A stretch of 64,000 nucleotides of DNA from Saturnia japonica (taxonomy: Eukaryota > Arthropoda > Insecta > Lepidoptera > Saturniidae), in the NCBI GenBank assembly GCA_033032175.1, contig CM065318.1:13702001-13766000 (forward strand), given 5' to 3'. Each line of letters opens with the position of its first letter. Within the stretch, counting starts at the first letter, position 1. Positions 20,640-35,600 of this stretch are shown piece by piece. A program made the translations under genes and the position numbers. The notes under the pieces are model-generated. The model was not told the DNA's origin and ran no database searches. It saw only the letters and a program-made list of their open reading frames with translations.

Positions 20640-23600
20640 TGAACTGACTACACTGTTAGCCTTAGGGGCCCTATCGTCAAACAGAGCCGCTGCGGCTTTT
20701 ACAGCTTCACCGGACTTGGGGGCGAGCGCTTAGGGCACTCAGCCGCGAAAGTTTGTGACGACCCGCACGAGGGTGCCAGAGTGGCCGAACCTCGGCTCGG
20801 GCGGTCGTCGCGAATGCGAAAAAGTCGCGATCTAACTAATTCCCTAATCTTAGGAGAATTCGAGCTAACTAATATATACTCATATGCACGTTCCCCTCCT
20901 CCTGGGAGGAAGGAGTGGACCATGCGTATGTGTATTTGTTAATCGGATTGGTTTTTCTACACTAACTAGCGCATTACTCTAACTAGCGCAAAAAAAGAAA
21001 AAAAAAGGTCCCTTACAGAACCTATGTACCTGTGTGGTGTGCACGTGTGTGTGTTCATACGTGTGTAATGTTGTGTGTGGGTAACTAAGTGTTGCACGTA
21101 TAGTGTCACTTTGTATCGCGCGGGCGGCTGCCTGACCCAAGGGCTTCACACCGAGGAACGGACCTAGGCTTGGGTTGCCGCTAGAGAGGGTGGACGTGAC
21201 GGGTGTGCGGGAGCGAAGTTGACCGCCCGTCCTCTGCGGAGAGAACGGTGGTTACGCGGGCGTGGGCGGTGGCACGCTCTGTTTGGAGAGACGGTGTCGG
21301 CGTAGAACGCGTTAGCTTTTTCGGTTTGGTCGGGCGGGTCAGTGAATATATTACGCGGCCGGCGTTTTCTCCGGCAGGCGTTGGGGTCGGGAACATAAGA
21401 AGCTGCCGCTTTTATTAAGGGGTTCGCGTGGTTCGACGCGGTGTCGAAATACGAGCGAGAAAGGTGTTTGGCGTATGCATGTATCGAGGGAAGGTCCATA
21501 TCTCTATGGAGATCCTCCATACGAACAAACCAGGGGGCACCGGTAAGGCGGTGAAGAAACTTGTTCTGGATGGCTTGTAAGCGTTCCCAGTTATAACTTG
21601 GCATATGTGCGAACGCAACGCAGCTATATGTCATGATCGGACGGATACACATCTTGTAGAGCGTAAGCTTGTGTCTCGTGGACATTTTGCTTGCAGCACA
21701 TAACAGAGGATGCAGTCGGGCGAGGGTCCAGGAGGCCCTTTTCCTAACCAGATTGATGTGGCGTATAAAGGAGAGTCTACTGTCTAGGGTTACACCTAGA
21801 TATTTGGTCGCCTTTTCCCAGGGGATCGGATTACCGAAGAGTTCAAGGGGATTGTCCTTGAGTTTTTGCGGTATCTGTGTGGCGGTTTGGTCGAAGAGCA
21901 CCGCTGCGCTCTTCGTGGGGTTTATGGCTATTCGCCAGTCGTTAAACCACTTCCCGAGAGTGGTCACGGCTCTTTGGATTCTACATTTGAGGTTTCTCGT
22001 TTGCCTTTGAGAGGAGTATATGACTGTATCGTCAGCGTATAAGCCTACTTCAACTTTCTCTTCAAGTTTTGGTAGGTCACTGACGTACAGATTGAAGAGG
22101 CTAGGTGCCAGAATGGAACCTTGGGGGACGCCTGAGCGTATGGGATGGGGTGTGGATAGTTCACCTTCCACTCTGTAGCGAAAGGTGCGGTCTTTGAGGT
22201 AATCGCGGATGATTTTAACTAATCTATCGGGGACTTCGCGGGAGTACAGCTTGTAGACTAATCCTTCGTGCCAGACCTTATCGAAGGCCTTGGCTACGTC
22301 GAAGAAGACTGCCAGTGTGCGACGGGGTATAGATAACTCGGAAAAGTTAAACAAAATGTGCTCCGTGAGGCGGTGCACTTGATGAGTGCAAGAATGTCTA
22401 GCACGAAAACCGAATTGCTCAGGCGGGTAGAGGTTTTTCTCCTCTATTACGGATTTGAGACGGTTCAGAAGATCCGCTCATAGATTTTACCGCTCTTGCC
22501 GGGCTTGTGAATACCTATGACAATGGCCGTTTTCCAGACGGCTGGAAAATGGCAGTTGGCTATGGCTACATTGAATATGCAGACCAATAGAGCTATGAGG
22601 TGATCGGGAAGAAGTTTGAGTACTTCGTTCCTGATACCGTCGGGACCTGGTGACTTTCTAAGCTTAAGGCTTTTGAGAATGGCAGAGATCTCCTCAGAAG
22701 TGACTGGGGACAGGGATTATTTCTGTAACCCCCCTCCCCTCCTTAAACGTTACATAACACCCAAGTCAGTAAGTGAGCATGAGAGCTTTGATAGGCCAAG
22801 AACAGCTGATGATGCATATCTCCCTGTTTTGAAGACATTACACAGTATGAACTCACTATAACAAAACTGACTACTAATACAGTCGAGGGATTCCCCGTAA
22901 AACAAATGAAAAGGGTTGCCAACTTGAGAAGTTTTAATTGACTAGTTTTTTATTTCGGTTAAAAAAAACAATGTTACGTAACGTGTTGTTCAAACCCCTC
23001 TCCCGCCCTTGTAACGCATCATAACGTTTTACAAGACCGCCCAAATTACGTTACGTAATACTTAAACGCCCCTAAGTCAAAAGTGTTCATACAAAAAGGT
23101 TGAAATAGTTATGTAATTACTTAAATGTTGCTGGCAGTTAGATAACATAACAAAAAACATTAAGTCATCATTGTCAAATTGGAAATAACCTTGATTTATA
23201 AATATAACTATTTCAAAAATAATAATCCCATTATCTGAAATGCATACTGTTGGATTACCACGGACATGTCTTGGTTTTACAAATGTGCTGTGTTTTGTAC
23301 TGGCTTTTATTGGTTTCGTAATTTGCGTTTGGTGCGCGATAAATACAGAGTTCTTCCGCGAAGTTAACTATACAGTCACAAAAAGCGCTTCAGTTGGTAC
23401 TATTGCAAAATTTATGAGTTTAAAAGTGTGGTTTACCCCTATAACTTCAGTTCTTATCCCCGTGACTATTATCTCTATGATGACTTCATGCTGCGGCATT
23501 TTAGGTGCCGGCTGCAAGATGAAATGTGCCATTAAATCTTATATATTCCTCGTCACAATCCTATCGTCAGTAGCTTTTTGGTTGTTCTTCATATCTGGCA

Positions 23601-26600
23601 TCTATAACATATACACTAACAATGAGAAGACCAGAAAATACCTACAGTCTTCTATACAGAACTACTACGGACTGGAAGAAGATATTTTCACTCACATTTG
23701 GAACTATACTATGGTCAACTACGAATGCTGTGGAGCAATCAGTTACAGGGACTTTGCGACTTCTAAATGGCAAAAAGCGAATCCTGACAAAATATTCCCA
23801 GTACAATGTTGCATTTTAGCCAATAAATCTTGTCTCATACCAATTTCCGATACTTGTATGAAAAATGAGAATGAAGAAAAGTCTTATAAAGAAGTGGGTT
23901 GTGTGTATGCATTAAGAACGTCCATTATTAACAACAAGGGATCAATAATATTCTATATTGTACTCATAACAATGGCGTATACAGTTTTGATATTGTTCTC
24001 ATACTGTATCATAAGAGGAGAACCGTTGCTAGGTGTGATGGCTGAAGGAATTTCAAACTACTTCCCTCCAAAACCAAAGGACGTTGTTAATGTGATACCA
24101 TCTAATTCGTCTCTGGAGAATATGAGATTTCTTGAAGAACCTCCGCAGAAACTAGTGAAAGTGGTCTCAGCAATAAATCCGTTTCAGTCATACAAATTCA
24201 CTCCGAATACTTATAACAGCGGTGCAATATTACCACACTAATTTAGATCTCAAATATAATTGTTTCAATACAATGATTTTCCTTTTAACTGTTTTTTTAG
24301 CGCAAACAATTTGTCTTGAAATTTATATCGAATATTAAGATCTATGGTATATTGCTACATACAAATCACGTTTTTAGTAGATTAACACTATAAAAAGATA
24401 CGGCTCATCATACTAAAAGTCCCGCTCACTGACTACTTATTAAAACCCTTAATAACCTGATCTTAAGATTTTGCACAAAGGAAATAATCTTTTGAGACAA
24501 GTAAAGAAAAATCCGAAAATTGTTTATTTCTCATGACCTCTTCAATTATATGGGACAAAGTTCTATTTGTTGTTAATTTCAAACTATGCAAAACGCGAGC
24601 GCTCACAAAATAAAAAAAAAATACTTTAACATAGGCGCCATAGTGAATCGGAGAAATTAGAGAATCTAAGGATAATATTATACAAACAATATTTATTATA
24701 TGAAAACCATAGATGTAGTATTAAATGTAAAATACAGAACCCATATTGCGCGAGTTCTATTCGCTACTTACTCGATTCAAAAAAATGATAAAGACAGGTC
24801 TATTTAAAATAAGATTTAAAAATAAAACTTGTAAAAGTAGAATAATTTAACAGACAAAATAATTTCACAAATCAATAACAAATTTAACCTGATGTTATGG
24901 ACATAATAAAAATATTAAGTTTTGCAAACAAATTAATGCAATTTGGATTTGGATGGATCAGTGGTAGCGTGAATGAGCACCGCGTCAATCGACATGAGTT
25001 CGTGTATCAGCAGTGAGCCTGGGCTTACGCTTACGGTGAAGGAAAACATCGTGATGAAATCATAGAATGGTGGTAGGGTATTTTGTAATGCTCGTCAGGT
25101 TACCTACCACCCTCAATTTGAAATTCTGTACTGCTGCACTTGAGAGACAGTTCCTCCCCTAGGCTTGGCGTGTTCCCATCTCGGGCCACACCGTTTCTTA
25201 CCATCAGGTGAGATTTTTGCCAAATGTGTAATCTATAAAGAACCTAAAACATAATATCTTTGTTTAACCGTTCGTTTCTCTTACAGGTGTGCTTGGGTAA
25301 GTTTCACAGTATATGGGTGACGTCAGGCGCTGCCGGTGACGAGGTGTGGTGTTGTGGGCAGTGCGGGCGCGCTGGCGGACCGCATTCCACCGCACTGCGG
25401 CCAGCGCCACTGCGGCTCTCGGAGCCTTGCGTCTGTGCCGCAATCACACTTACTTCCACCGTATTGTTACTAGAGAGTGGAGCGGTAAGTACTATTTAAA
25501 TTTGGTAATTCTCACTACAATTAGGATAAATTCATGTAAATAAATATATATTTCATAAAGATTATTGAATATGGGGTCACAATTTCACACACGACCACTT
25601 AATAGTAATCTAAGCAAAGCAAGTATTATGGTAACTAAACAGCTGATTCATATAATACTTATTTAATATCCAAACGCACAATTGACAATTATGCTCATCA
25701 TACAAAAGTCGAGTCATGTGCGTGGATTAAAACCGCTACACGCGCGGTAAATGAACTTTATACTTTCGCGCCATAAGACCTGCTTGTGAATTTTTTATGG
25801 TTTCGTTTTCATGATATCTTGTATTTCACAGAAATGTGGACGTTAGCTATTTTTTATAATGGCCATGTAACTAGGCCTACGTACAACAAGGGTTGAGGAA
25901 GTCTTAAAAAAATTTCGCAGTAGGCCAGTAACACATTTGGACACCTTTTCCAATTACGTAGGTTCGAATTATACACTGAATGAACTTGAATTGTAAGGAA
26001 TAAAGTAATAAATAAATACGGTACATCATCATGGGCCACCATCAATGGTTATGGCTCAAGTAAAGGCACCAATTAGTACTTATCATTGTGTTTGGATAAC
26101 TCCATTTGAATATCAGTTCTTTTTTAAGCTTACTTCTATATCGATGCAAAAATTGGTAAAAAAGAAATTAGCTGACTCGTGCGAATATTACGCACATTTA
26201 AGAATGTAAAAATCTTAAGTAATGACAATTGTGATAGTTAAAAGATTGTTAGTAAATGGCACTTCTTAAGGTGGCCTCCCACGTTCCGTGATATTGCAGA
26301 CGGACGCGGACCAGCCCGCACCGACGCGACGTACCATGGGAAGAGTGTCGTCTGTGGAAGCGAAGACAAGTCCGTGCCTTAATGTTCAGTGCGTGGTTGT
26401 CCGTGCTCGTAGATCGTGCTTGAGAATCCACAATATAACGGATCGTGGGAGGCCACCTTTACATGTCAGTTAAACATTTTTTCATTAGGATCTTTGGTCA
26501 ATTGCAAGAAACATAAGCTTTTAAATGATATACGAATCATTGATTTTGATAAATATTTAAGTAAGATATGGCTTAGCCACCAAAAATACGTTTGAGAAAT

Positions 26601-29600
26601 AATGTAACGATATTGTAAATTTTATGACCAATGTAATTTTCCAGGTGATCCAATACACGTTAAATAGTTCGGATAATGTAAGCCAATCGACCACTAAAAC
26701 GCCATCATGCATTAAGCTGCCAACAGTGAAACCCTTGATCAAACTTTCGTCCCCATTGGGGGTTAAAGCGGGTCGATTGCATGCGGTCGTATGGAACGCA
26801 CGTGCTGTATACACTTGGGGTACTAATGTCGGTCAACTGGGACACTCGCAGGACGATAAGGTCGTGCCAGCTCCTAAACGGGTATGTATATTTTTATACA
26901 TACGTAAAGTGCGTTTCTAAGGTAGGCGGAGAACGTACAATGAACTTTACGCCAGCCACAGGACTAACAATACTTTTTTGGTATGGCTCAATCTATATTG
27001 AAAGTTCAAAATTCGTACCAAAGTCGGAAATAAAATAAAATAAAAATATTAAAAAGGTTTTGGGATTGTACCAATGACATTTTATAAATAGACGCATTAT
27101 ACTCTCACTAAAAGCAATATTTTCATGTAGTTATAAAGAGGTTACATTAAAACGATTTAAAAGAAATTTACCTATGGAGTGAGATTCTAGGTGTTACTGA
27201 CTCTAGAACAGGGATGTTATGAGTGTGAAATTTCGAAGATATCATAAGAATATTTAGTCGGTTTCGGCTTTGGATACGGCAGCTGCACTTGAGACCCAGT
27301 CCACCCAGCCTTTCACTAGGCTTAGTGTGCTACCATCTTGGGTTATATCGTCACTAAGCATCAGGTGAAATTGTGGCTACAAAGTTAAACCTATAACGAT
27401 AAAATCTGGTATCGACATCAATAGTTGATTTCGATAGTTTCGGATAATTTCAAGTATGAATTCACTGGTTCCAGTGAGATTTTCAAAGAATTGTATCTAG
27501 AACGACAATATGTAATAATGAAAAATTGTAGGCTAACAACCTTAATTTTATTTTAGAGAGCTATTAGTTAAATTTTGAGTCATTTTATTGATAATTGAAA
27601 ATGTTTCGGTTTTTTTTTTTGATACCCGATAGTTTCGGGTCCTGTTACGCAGTTCCATAACAACCCCGTTGCAAACATTTTATTGAATGATATTCGTCAC
27701 GCAACATTCAAAGTGAATATGATTTTAATGTAACTGATATTGCATTATTCAGCGAATTATAATTAATCTTTTCTCGTTGACTTTATAAAGTTTAATTTAA
27801 GTCGTATAATAGGCAACCGCACAGTAATCATATCAGTTGTGAAATAATATTGATTTCTATTTAATATTAATAAATAAAATCGAATATTTTGTGCTGTTTT
27901 TCATGTCAAACGAAATACCAATAACAGCGCATGACGTCATTCGTGTGTAAACGAAAGTTACCCAATTGGTGCGTTGAGCTGACATTTGTTGTTTACTTAT
28001 AATTTTCTGCATTTGTTTAGTACTGATCGTACATAAATGACTTTACGCGCGGTGTGGTATCGTTTCCGTGGCAATTTAAAAATGTATAAAGTACTTATAA
28101 TAGGTTATTTATGTTAAATTATATTTTTTCTACGTTTAGAAATTTATAGTGATTAATAATGAACGCTTTTTGAAAAGTTGTCCAGTTGCCTATAGTGCGA
28201 ATTCATCTTTACAAGGTTGCTATATCAATTAACAATAAAGAAGAGGCCGGGTTAGAGTTGGTCGATGCGGCCGACGCAGCTACTGTGATAACAACCAGTC
28301 GAGGCGATGTTTACCTGCTACATAAGTACATATGCAAGAAAATTGCTATCAAGTAAGTCCTTTTCAAGTGTATTGAATTTTTTATTCCCACGGAGTGAAC
28401 TGACAATCACTAATGTCAAGCTTGAAAATAATGTTGTCACATTTATTTTTGTAGTGTTGTGTATAATTTACGGTATAATTATTTGAATCGTAAGATTTTA
28501 AATATTGAATTGAGGGCTTCGTATTTATTAAATGAAATATTTTGTGTTATTCAACATATCCGATCATTTACTATTATCATTACTTAATTCCAGAAACTAT
28601 AAAATAATTATATTAAGCCGAAAAACTGCAAAAAAAAAGTAAAAAAAAAAAACGCTGTGGTTGAGCCGCGAGCGATGTGAATTTGTCTCCCTTATTTCGG
28701 GGTTCACATAGGAAGGCTTCAATGTTTTTGAAAAAAACTTATCAATAGGTATAATATCTCATACGGTATTACAGTACCGATTGGTGACATCACTATTTTA
28801 AAACACAGTAAATGTATTTTCACTCCATGGAAATAAATATTTTTTGATGTGTATGATGTATTATATGTTTGACGTATATTTTTTGTGTATCAAAATTTTT
28901 ATAAGGAAACAAAAACTCGTCTTTAACAAAAAAACACTTGAGTAAAATTTTTTTTAATTCCTTTTTTTATTTGATTCCCAGTCGTCGTACTTAAATATTA
29001 TATAGTCTATGTCACTACCACAATTAAGACAAATGACACCTCGTAATTTTAAATCAGAGTGTAATGACGTGTTACCTCGTCCACACGTCCTTCCTGAGTC
29101 CTTCAAGTATTACGTAACACAATTTGGGGGAGGGGGTACCTAAACACGTTACGTAACATTGCTTATTTTTTTATTTAAATAAAAAACTAGGCAATTACAA
29201 TTTTCCAAGATCGCAACCTTTTTCGTTTATGTTTTGCGGGGAATCCCTCGACTGTATTACTGTAGTCAGTGTTGTTAAAGTGAGTTCATACTATAATGTC
29301 CTTAAAACAGGGAGATTTACATCATCAGCTGCTCTTGGCCTATAAAAGCTCTCATGCTGATTTGCCGACTTGGGTGTTACGTAACGTTTAAGAAGGAGGG
29401 GGGGGGAGGCTTAAAAAATCTTTAAAAATTGCGTTACGTAATACTTGAACGCCCCCAATAATAAAAATAAAATGTCCCCGTAATAAGATATCATAAGGTT
29501 TTTTTTAATAACCCTGCTCTCGGGGATGGCATTTAAGCCAATTTTGCGTATATTTTTCTGATATAAGGAAGCCAAAGGGTTAATGATTAGGTTTGATTTT

Positions 29601-32600
29601 CGACTCGTATATAATTTTTTTTTTTTTTCAAAATCAATGGATGCAGTTTTTCTTATCTTTTAAAGTTGTACGTCGTAGTTTTTTTTTTCTATTTCTTATA
29701 GTTTCAGAGTTGCCCTCACTAGCTGTTCTTAGTGTCACAGATGAGCTATTAAACGTACTTTGAACTATTTATCTTTTCTGTGTTTAAGACAGATAAATTT
29801 GCGTCAAGTGTGTGTGGAGGCAAAAGTGAGCGAACAAGGGGTGTTCTCGCGGGTCACCGTGTTGCTTCTCACCAATGTTGGACAACTGCTCATTTGGCAG
29901 GACACAACTAACAAACTCACTAGGTATGTCTCCAATTAAACCGTAGGTGTACAACAGGTGTGTACCGGTAGTTGCAATTGAGAGCCAGTCTTCCACTAGG
30001 TTTAGTGGGCTACCATCTTGGGTCACATCGTCACTTAAAATCCGGTGAGATTGTGGCCACAACGCTAAACCTATAATGATAAGAAAAAGCAGTTTATGTT
30101 AAATACATACCAATCAGCAACCTTTTCAAAAATTTACTTTTATATCTAAAATCAACACATTGTTCTTGGAAATATTTTTTCAGAATATAATTTTTTTTCG
30201 CATTGGTATTTTGGCTGCTCTTGCTCTACCTTACGCCTTTTTTGGATTGTCGCTTTTCGGGATCAACCGATGTATATCCATCCAACTGCCGAGAGGTTTG
30301 CAAGCGTGCATGACAGTTACGACCAGTGTTGGATTACCGATTTCTCGGTGGTCGCTGTTGTCTTTGGATTGTCCTGAACCGTCACTTTGCCTTGCTACAA
30401 TAACAAAAAAAAGTTTTTGTTTTGTGTCATTAATTAATTGATTGATTGAGTGTTAATGATTGATCTAAAAGCATGATGATATATTATTTCAAAGTGAAAG
30501 GTGCGCATGTACATTGCGCAGAAAAACGTGACGCTTTTATAAATTTCACTCCTCATAGACCCCAATAATGTTTTACAAACCGTCTTATAATTAGAATACG
30601 ATATTGTAATAGCCCCATGAATTTTAAAAAGTTCCGCCCACGTAAAATGAAGCTGGTAACAACTAATGATATTTATTGCAGATGTGTATTCGGACTTCAG
30701 CACCAAACAATTATAACGCATGTAGCTTTAACTCACGATGCTATTTATTTCACAACGAAATACGGCGAAGCGTTCATTGGTACGGTATCGCGCAAGGCCA
30801 CGCCCACGACGCCGCAGCAGCCAATCAGAAACGAGAGAGATAACGATGCAAAGAGCGCTCTAGTGAAGTTTCTGGAGAAGGACGATTGTACTAGTGTCAA
30901 AATTACAAAAATACCGAATATTTATAGAGCAGTCTCCATCGCTGTCGACAGTGAAGGGCTTAACTTTGCTTGTCTGCAGGTATGTTATACACCTTGTATT
31001 TTTACCGGACTGCGATAAAGACGGGTTATGTTTTTCAAGCATATATTATGTATTTATATGTCTATTTCTTTAGCACACTCTATAGCCTTAACGGCTTGAT
31101 GGATTTTAGCATACGTGGTGTCGTTAAATTCGTCCTAATTGTGGGAGTGACATAGGTACCTATATAAAAAGCAAGAATAGAAAAGTATTTTTTTTAGTCA
31201 AGTGTTTTTGTTGCAGTCGATTTTTTGTTTCGTTCTTAATTATTTAGCTTGTTTATTTACAGCCTAGGCAATATCACTATATTACATATATTAGTAAAGT
31301 TACGATAATTTGAATCCGAGTACAGCGACGTTGTCTTCTGTTCTGTTAGCTTCAAGACCAAGAGAGCTCTTTAGAGAGTTTCCTTTAAAGAAAAGTCCTA
31401 TACAGAAAAATTTCTTTGGAGACATTACAAAAGATCGCAGTCAAATAACCGTGTGTTGTGTTCCAACGTGAATCGGGTTTACAGAGCTTTTTGGTTAGGG
31501 GTTCAAGGTCGGCATAGTGCTAGTGATATCTATGGTATTACAAGCGGCCATAGGCTACGGTAGCCGCTTACCAAAAGGCGGGCCGTAAGCTTGTTTCAAT
31601 ATTATTATATTCGATGGTTGAATAAATTTAACATAGTTGTTACCATGGGGCACAGTTAGTTAATTTACAATTACAGATCAAACCGGCATGCGGACTGAAA
31701 TCTTTACCGGAACTGTCGCCATCGTGCCTGTCCAAGCATATGGAATCTTTACGTGAAACCGCTGCCGAGGAAGACCTCCTCCATGACGTCATATTTAAGG
31801 TAAAGACTAAAAAGAATCTACTTTAAAAAAAATTTAGTTTATAGATTTCTACAGTAATGAAATCTGATGTAAAGTAAAGGTATAGCAGAAGATTTTGACA
31901 GACTTAACCTGCAAAGAAGAACCGTTTAAGGAATTATTACTGGAATACACCAGTTTTTCAGTTTTTGTATACTTGTACTAGCTTGTCTGGTAGACGTTCC
32001 GCCTTTTTCAATAGTCAATAACTAGACCACAGCTCCCTCCACCTATTCTGAATTTTATATCGCGAAAACTTTTCCAATACCATATCGAACAAAAAATAAA
32101 ATAAGGGGATCCATCGTTTGCCGTGTATTATGATGACCTTAAGTTCATAATAAATCCAATTAGGGGTTCCCCTTTCCATCATATCATAATTTTCACTAAT
32201 ACTCTTGCCTCGTTCATAACGTCGTCTCTTTCACATTGTCATTCACTCCATAGTATATTACTGACACCAAAACTAAACTAGTTCTTTCACACATCCTAAA
32301 TCATACATCAAATACATATTTGAAGAGTTCAGAATAGCTATAAGACTTGTATTTTGAAGACTAATTATTACTGTTTAGTAAATCGATTCACCTAAATTAT
32401 TTTTTATTTATTCATAGTATCTTGGCAAATGAAAAGGTATTCGGTAAGACGGAGGCACTTGTTTATTAAAAATATATAAAATAAGCTAAGTTGTACGCCA
32501 CAGTTCTTAAAAAAAAAAAAAAATATAATAGGTCGGCACATTGACGGCACTGCCTGCTATCATGCCAGCCTGCATAAGTATCTCTTCAAGTTACGCTTTA

Positions 32601-35600
32601 AGGACGCGATGTCGTAAGGAGGGGAACACATTGGCCGAGAGATAGTTCCATAGTTCCACGGTATGTCAAGATAAGTTGCCGTAAAACTGTGACTTTGAAG
32701 CCCAGTGCGTGTTATTCTGTTGTGGAAAGGAGAGGCGGAAATTAGATCGAAAAGCTCTTCAGAACACATTATATAGATGGTAGAACACGCTCGGCGAGGC
32801 AATTTCATTTCCCACATAAATAAAATAAATAATATTCAATTATGTTTCATTTTTATTATTTTTTTAATAAACAGATTGGTGCAAAACACTACCCTGCACA
32901 TATTTACATAATCGCTGCAAGTAGTGAACACTTATACAAGTTGTATCAAGAGAAAGCCTTAAATCCGGGTGAAAAGCCAATCATCGCTTTAGAAAATGTC
33001 CATCCGGAGGTTTTCGACAGAATATTGAAATACATGTACACCGGTACATGTGATGTGGCTGAACTGGGATCCTGTTCCCTGAAGATAAGGAGGGAAGATC
33101 TTGTAGGCACGGGCAAGAAAGAGACAACGAGTGTCGATGTCGATGTGGAGTTAATTGGTAAGTACCTATTCAAAACTTGAAGTACATATTCTCATTATGT
33201 TTTTTTGGGTTAATTTAAATATAATCTCATTTATATCTCTCACACATAAGTGAATTTTATGACACACTATGAAAAACGATCAAGTAATACCAAAAATTGT
33301 TTTATTTCACATATACAATTTAAATTTATTATTTCTTGCATTCAACATCATTTTGAAAAGATAAAACCAAATGTGGGGAAGTTTTTTTGAATTTACTCCT
33401 TAAGAATCGATTTTCATATAAAGAGTCCGGTATGGAAATTTTATGAATGAAATTTATAAAAAGCGTTAAGAAAAAGCGTTACGTTTTTCTGCGGAAAGTA
33501 CCTTGCGCACCTTTCACTTTGAAATCATGTATGTGTAGTGAGTGTATGCATACATCAGTCAGTACAGTGACAGTCGGTCGCTCGGTCAGTCAGTCAGTTA
33601 ACTAATCACCTCTTTGCCTATTGTATATTGAAAGACAATCGTACTTAAGGAGTAAACTCCAGTCGTGCTTCAGAGATGACACACACACATCGTTTTTTTA
33701 TGTTACCTAGTATATTAAAAAATATATATATATATATTCTGTGTTAGATAGTGATAATCTGAAATTAACTTGCACAATTAGAATAGTTAAAGTTGTTTAA
33801 AAGACAAGAAATCTCATGAAGAAATGAATATCTCAGTCGAGCTTACACATTTACTAGCTGTTACCCAATTTCGCTGGGCCATAAAAAAGTATTTTATATC
33901 CTATTCCCTAAATCAAAATTCATTAGAATCCATCCAAGCATTTGAGCGTGATTGATAAACAAACATACTTTGATATTTATAGTATAATACTAGCTGTTTG
34001 CTTGGATGCGATTTCCATCAATGACATCTCAGGAAGTTTTACCGCCTATTAAACACTCTTTGAGGATGAATTTTCAAAAATCTTCTCTTAACTCTTGTCT
34101 ACGTTATAATGAGGAACATCTATGCAAAATTTCACGCTTCTGGACTTACCAGCGTAAGGTGTCTGTCAGCAAGTCTTCAGAATTTTTATTATGATATTGA
34201 CGAACCTATCCACGCTTACAGAAAACCCTTCGGAAATATCTGCGTTCGAAGTTTACAAACATCAGGAGAAACATAAGAAGGGTCGAAATCGTCGCAACAC
34301 TGAGACCCCACCACGAGTACATCTCTACTGCGATCCTGTTAAACTAGTGCAGGCCACCGCTAAGCGTCTGCAGGTCATGACGCTACACAAAATACTCGAT
34401 AAGTTCTAGTAAGAATAATTCTTGTTTTGTCTTGCAGTGCCAAGGGGGCGTTTCAAGTATTACTTAACGCAGTTTTTGAAGATTTTTGTGCCTCCTCCTG
34501 TAACGCGTCGTAACATTTTTCTGTACCCCCTCCCCCTCTTGTCAGCATGAGAGCTTTTATAGGGCAAGAACAGCTGATGATACAAATCTCTATGTTTTGA
34601 AGACATTACAGTATGAACTCACTTAAACAACACCGACTACAGTAATACAGTCGAGGGATTCCCCTCAAAACAAGCTAAAAGGGTTGCGAACTTGGGAGAA
34701 CAAAATTAAAATGACGTACAATACAATCGAGGGATTCCCCGTAAAAGATAAACGAAAAGGGTTGTGGTCTTGGAAAATTTTAATTGCTTAGTTTTTTATT
34801 TAAAAAAAAAGAACTATGTTAAGTAACGCGTTTTCGAACCCCCCTCCCGCCTCCAAAATTGCGTTACCTAATAATACTCGAACGCCCCCAAGTAAGCAGT
34901 TCACTTTCGGTTATATCACCAGACCGAATAAGAAAGTCCTTATAAAGGAAGATATTTACCATATTTCATAATATATGTATAAACAATATTCATTTCATAG
35001 TCTATGTATATAGATGCATTTTTATAGCCTAAATCATAGATGATTGATGTAACTATAGCAACGAGAAACATTTGACCATAAGTATGGTTTTAAGTTAAAG
35101 GAGGAAATTAAATATTATAATATTTTCTGTGCCAGTTAAAATTTACTTTTTACTTGATTATACGAACATTATCATTTACTAGTTACTAAGTATAGTTTTT
35201 TTTAATTTATTATTAAATGGCGGCCTTTGTGCTTAGACCAACCGGGCCACCTCCAAGTTTCCCCTGCGTGTTTTGGCAGGGACTTTTCTGGGTTAAGAGT
35301 GGGCAGCGTTGTATTGTTATCCATATTAATTTTAGTGCGATGGTACTTTTTAATTGGGGTGTTTTCATTTCTATTGCATGTTGGCATTCCAGTAATTGTG
35401 TAATGTTTGCTGCTGTTTTATCTGCTTTTGTTCTTTATATATATCTCGATTAGTGTCAAGTTCTTCAATGTCAATAGTTTATGTTATGCTATTTTTCCTA
35501 TCTATGTTTGGTTTGTTACATTTGGTATACATGTATGTTTAGAATTTGTTTCATTTATTGTCATTATCGTTTTGTTTTCTTTATCTTTTGTTTGTGTGCT

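Larger units (their letters stand above)
20489..23072 (+). mobile_element. TIR element copy 1 (split by Jockey)
   Basis: Family with ends ggggcgttcaagtattacgt. The left part is 20489-20569, the right part 22720-23072, and the TSD is TAAG at 20485-20488 and 23073-23076. The interior includes 'atgagagcttt-atagg-caagaacagctgatga' and 'cagtcgagggattcccc', shared with 29099-29456, 34445-34888 and 39657-40014. No coding capacity. Confidence 0.85.

Noticed and set aside
20699..20923. 74-codon ORF in the Jockey 3'UTR, identical at 63651-63875
   Set aside because: Identity is explained by recent copies of the same element. The 9313 copy breaks the frame early, so coding constraint is not shown.
34006..34194. 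62-codon ORF just before IBtk exon 11
   Set aside because: It lies in a degraded repeat. Splice phases require the acceptor at 34221.
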